Positions 62,876 to 64,000 of a stretch of 64,000 nucleotides of DNA are shown piece after piece (position 1 is the stretch's first letter; each line of letters begins with the position of its first letter). A program made the position numbers and the translations under genes. Under the pieces are notes generated by a model that was not told the origin of the DNA, did not search any database, and saw nothing but the letters and a program-made list of their open reading frames with translations. The stretch is from the NCBI RefSeq assembly GCF_902498845.1, contig NZ_CABVLM010000003.1:248001-312000 (forward strand), in the 5' to 3' direction. This stretch comes from Pseudoalteromonas rhizosphaerae (GTDB taxonomy: Bacteria; Pseudomonadota; Gammaproteobacteria; Enterobacterales; Alteromonadaceae).

Positions 62876-63721
62876 ATGGGCTACTTATTTGCCGTCACTC
62901 TATTATGGGCGTTTTCATTTAGTTTAATTGGCGTATATTTAGCAGGTCAAGTTGATGCTTGGTTTAGTGTATTAATTCGCGTAGCCCTAGCCACACTGCT
63001 ATTTTTACCGTTTTTAAAACGAACACCTCCCCAACTTGCTTGCAAACTCATGCTGATAGGCGCAGTACAACTCGGTATTATGTATAGCTTTTATTACCAC
63101 TCATTTTTGTTCTTAAGTGTGCCTGAAGTACTGCTATTTACTGTAATGACCCCGCTTTACATCACGTTATTAAACGATGCGTGCAACAAGTATTTTAACC
63201 CACAGTTTTTTATAGTCGCTTTTATTGCCGTGCTGGGTGCAATTACTATTCGCTATGAAAACTTAGACAGTAACTTCTTAGTCGGATTATTACTGGTACA
63301 AGGCGCTAATATTAGTTTTGCTGTAGGACAAGTAACCTACAAACGTTTAATGCTAGGTAAGCAGCTTGATGATAAAACTGTATTTGGCTGGTTTTTTATT
63401 GGTGCACTGATTGTTGCAAGTAGCTGTTATGTCTTATTTGGTAACTCAAACAAATTACCAAGCACCTCAACACAATGGGGCATATTGATTTATTTAGGAG
63501 TTGTGGCATCTGGTGTTGGCTATTTTATGTGGAATAAAGGCGCCACGCTTGTCAATGTGGGCGCACTGGCGGTGATGAACAACTTGCTTATTCCTGCAGG
63601 CATTGTTGTTAATCTACTTATTTGGAATAGAGACGCGGACATACTCAGATTAAGTATTGGCGCGGGGGTTATGCTATTTGCCTTAGTGATAAACCAAATA
63701 ATGGCTAAAAGAGTAAATTAG
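62876..63721 (+). CDS. EamA-family (DMT) transporter
   Basis: Inner-membrane protein of 281 residues with ten membrane segments in two EamA halves. The family pattern is seen at the start (AVTLLWAFSFSLIGVYLAGQVDAWFSVLIRVALATLLFLPF) and in the second half (YLGVVASGVGYFMWNKGATLVNVGALAVMNNLLIPAGIVVNLL). Members export amino acids, amines or other metabolites. GGAGTAAGC lies upstream of the ATG. It is a single gene; the substrate is unknown. Confidence 0.88.
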   Translation: MGYLFAVTLLWAFSFSLIGVYLAGQVDAWFSVLIRVALATLLFLPFLKRTPPQLACKLMLIGAVQLGIMYSFYYHSFLFLSVPEVLLFTVMTPLYITLLNDACNKYFNPQFFIVAFIAVLGAITIRYENLDSNFLVGLLLVQGANISFAVGQVTYKRLMLGKQLDDKTVFGWFFIGALIVASSCYVLFGNSNKLPSTSTQWGILIYLGVVASGVGYFMWNKGATLVNVGALAVMNNLLIPAGIVVNLLIWNRDADILRLSIGAGVMLFALVINQIMAKRVN

Positions 63722-63790
63722 TTACCCTGTAGTTAAACTGTCACTAATAATTAGTAAGGTAGCGTCCACTTTGATTTTTAAGGACAAATA

Positions 63791-64000
63791 ATGAAGCACA
63801 CACCTTTACTAACTAGTTGTTTATTATTAATTACACTCGCTGGCTGCGATGACGATGTAGAAATAGTCGAAAAAGAAGTGGTTGTTACCAACACTGAGGT
63901 TGAAATTGTTAAAGTTCCTACCCCGGTTATTGTTGAAGTCGCGCAAGGTACGAATATTCAACTCGGTGCTCGCCCCGACTACTTAATTGACGATATGGCC
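63791..64000 (+). CDS. Lipoprotein, N-terminus only (cut by window edge)
   Basis: Seventy codons are visible. The product starts with a lipoprotein signal peptide (MKHTPLLTSCLLLITLAGC) and an Asp/Glu/Val-rich linker, then LGARPDYLIDDMA at the window edge. GGACAAAT precedes the ATG. The last segment recalls the region before the catalytic domain in some envelope glycerophosphodiester phosphodiesterases, but with no active site in view that is a guess. Confidence 0.6.
   Translation, partial: MKHTPLLTSCLLLITLAGCDDDVEIVEKEVVVTNTEVEIVKVPTPVIVEVAQGTNIQLGARPDYLIDDMA

Noticed and set aside
1-64000. tRNA, rRNA, CRISPR, transposase or prophage signatures
   Set aside because: I looked for them while reading through and found no array of spaced direct repeats, no transposase or integrase motif, and no tRNA-like cloverleaf that I could support by eye.

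Overview
The window is a stretch of gammaproteobacterial chromosome, most likely from an Alteromonadales species and probably Pseudoalteromonas. The basis is the AT-rich coding sequence, the gene order ribF-ileS-lspA-fkpB-ispH, TyrR-type control of aromatic amino acid use, many lipoprotein enzymes and a large TonB-dependent receptor. This is inferred from gene content, as no rRNA gene is present. I see no rRNA, tRNA, CRISPR array, insertion sequence, phage or integrase gene. Genes are closely packed and nearly all look intact.

Layout. 1-8,470 (minus strand): a LytS/LytTR two-component pair, cut by the window edge, then the housekeeping cluster ispH-fkpB-lspA-ileS-ribF-murJ. 8,650-9,032: rpsT with a UUG start, promoter and terminator. 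9,079-14,256: a lone receiver protein, small membrane proteins, an Smr-domain protein, a 43-residue membrane peptide, a 2-hydroxyacid dehydrogenase and a fused two-domain acyltransferase of the OlsF (ornithine lipid) type, preceded by what looks like a tandem Pho box. 14,306-22,630: an RstB/RstA-like pair, a lipoprotein, dapE, a MATE exporter, ompW with an FNR-like site, a hot-dog thioesterase and a secreted protein. 22,658-24,303: tyrR with a candidate autoregulatory TyrR box.

24,312-38,574 is a complete E. coli-type (type II) cellulose locus. bcsG-bcsF-bcsE run leftward and bcsR-bcsQ-bcsA-bcsB-bcsZ-bcsC run rightward, divided by a 119-bp control region carrying a perfect 11-bp inverted repeat. 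The genes overlap or nearly touch. BcsA/BcsB synthesise and translocate cellulose, BcsC exports it, BcsZ trims it, BcsE (with BcsF) senses c-di-GMP, BcsR/BcsQ support assembly, and BcsG should add phosphoethanolamine.

38,837-45,999: a POT peptide transporter, a multidomain 5'-nucleotidase-like lipoprotein, and two tyrosine-catabolism genes, hpd and fahA, each with a terminator. 46,080-47,718: a membrane M23 peptidase overlapping a bactofilin, a likely cell-shape pair. 47,735-56,442: a DUF4442 protein, two exporters, mgsA, yegD, an exported ATP-dependent DNA ligase, a HAD phosphatase, a small conserved protein and a TonB-dependent receptor. 56,940-64,000: an HdeD-like protein, an MscS channel, a 70-residue protein, an M3 peptidase lipoprotein, an amidohydrolase lipoprotein, an EamA transporter and the start of another lipoprotein.

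I did not find a clearly new multi-gene system. The points most worth checking are regulatory (the bcs palindrome, and the Pho, FNR and TyrR sites), the small genes (bcsF, bcsR, the 43-residue peptide), and the domain make-up of the nucleotidase lipoprotein.
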